Source: an uncultured Eubacteriales bacterium
GTDB lineage: Bacteria; Bacillota; Clostridia; Christensenellales; Aristaeellaceae
NCBI GenBank assembly: GCA_902796115.1
Contig: CADBNX010000329.1
Span: forward strand, 1-7,073
Reading direction: 5' to 3'
Length of the DNA: 7,073 nt
Each line of letters opens with the position of its first letter. Position 1 is the first letter of the stretch. The notes beneath the pieces were generated by a model. It was not told the DNA's origin and ran no database searches. It saw only the letters and a program-made list of their open reading frames with translations. The position numbers and the translations under genes were made by a program. Of the stretch, positions 6,481-7,073 are shown piece by piece.

Positions 6481-7073
6481 ATGAGTATTCTGGCCGAAAT
6501 TTCCGATAATCTGCAGCACGGCAAAGCGAAGGCGGTACAGGCGCTGGTTCAGCAGGCGCTGGATGAGGGCTACGAAGCGCAGACCATCCTCCAGGAAGGC
6601 CTGATGGACGGCATGGCCATCATCGGAGAAAAATTCAAGACCAACGAAGTATTCGTACCGGAGGTGCTGGTCGCGGCGCGGGCCATGAACATGGGCACCG
6701 CTGTACTCAAGCCCATTCTGGTGCAGGAAGGCGCAAAGCCCATCGGACGCGCGTGCATCGGAACCGTACGGGGCGATCTGCATGATATCGGCAAGAACCT
6801 GGTGCGCATGATGCTGGAATCCCGCGGCATCGAGGTGATCGATCTGGGTACGGACGTGGCGCCGGAAACCTTCATCGAAACCGCGAAAACGCAGAACTGC
6901 CAGATCATCTGCTGTTCCGCGCTTCTGACCACCACCATGGACAGCATGGCGGATGTCGTGCGGCTTGCACAGGAAGCGGGGATCCGCGATCAGGTGAAGA
7001 TCATGATCGGCGGCGCTCCGGTGACCCAGGATTACTGCGACAAAATCGGCGCGGACGTGTATACTTCCGATGC
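6481..7073 (+). CDS. Methyltransferase cognate corrinoid protein (MtbC/MttC-like), 3' partial
   Basis: This protein carries a corrinoid cofactor and shuttles a methyl group between a substrate-specific methyltransferase and a second methyltransferase, in methylamine, betaine or methoxyl-compound metabolism. The 197 visible residues have the family's two parts. The first is a helical cap at about 1-85, with MDGMAIIGEKF and VPEVLVAARAM. The second is a Rossmann-like B12 domain with the cobalt-ligand motif DLHDIGKNLV at 99-108 (DxHxxG, lower ligand H101), SALLTTTM at 146-153 and IGGAPVT at 176-182. All cofactor motifs are intact. The family is usually about 210-220 residues, so only a short tail is lost at the window edge. 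Start and ribosome site are clear. The partner methyltransferase and reductive activase are not in the window and may lie downstream. The methyl donor cannot be told from this protein alone. Confidence 0.93.
   Translation, partial: MSILAEISDNLQHGKAKAVQALVQQALDEGYEAQTILQEGLMDGMAIIGEKFKTNEVFVPEVLVAARAMNMGTAVLKPILVQEGAKPIGRACIGTVRGDLHDIGKNLVRMMLESRGIEVIDLGTDVAPETFIETAKTQNCQIICCSALLTTTMDSMADVVRLAQEAGIRDQVKIMIGGAPVTQDYCDKIGADVYTSD

Overview
The window looks like a chromosomal segment of a GC-rich anaerobic Bacillota, probably a Clostridia-type gut or rumen bacterium. This is inference from strong GGAGG-type ribosome binding sites, a methyltransferase-type corrinoid protein, an ESS-family glutamate symporter and a DUF3737 protein. 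No marker gene fixes the taxon. Coding density is high, and no RNA gene, transposon, integrase, CRISPR array or phage gene is visible.

Layout. (1) Positions 1-1673, plus strand: the end of an ABC importer operon, with the 3' part of an inner-membrane permease followed by its ATPase with a C-terminal TOBE-like region. Both are closest in style to the Fe(III)/polyamine/phosphonate importer group. (2) Positions 1744-5232, minus strand: a tight three-gene unit of acyltransferase, Na+/glutamate symporter and DUF3737 beta-helix protein. It is read from an exact consensus promoter (TTGACA, 17 bp, TATAAT) at 5254-5282 and converges on the ABC operon. (3) Positions 5432-6343, plus strand: a cytoplasmic beta-propeller protein of the GH43/GH32/GH130 type, divergent from the acyltransferase unit. 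(4) Position 6481 to the window end, plus strand: a corrinoid protein for methyl transfer, with its own probable -10 box, cut off a few residues before its expected C-terminus.

How they work together. The ABC genes form one transporter whose substrate-binding protein must lie upstream. The three minus-strand genes are co-transcribed, but no shared pathway is obvious. The corrinoid protein needs a substrate:corrinoid methyltransferase and a corrinoid:tetrahydrofolate methyltransferase, expected downstream outside the window. I see no clear novel defence or mobile system. The less ordinary items are the acyltransferase with a zinc ribbon and an extra C-terminal domain, the make-up of the three-gene operon, and the uncharacterised beta-propeller next to the corrinoid locus.
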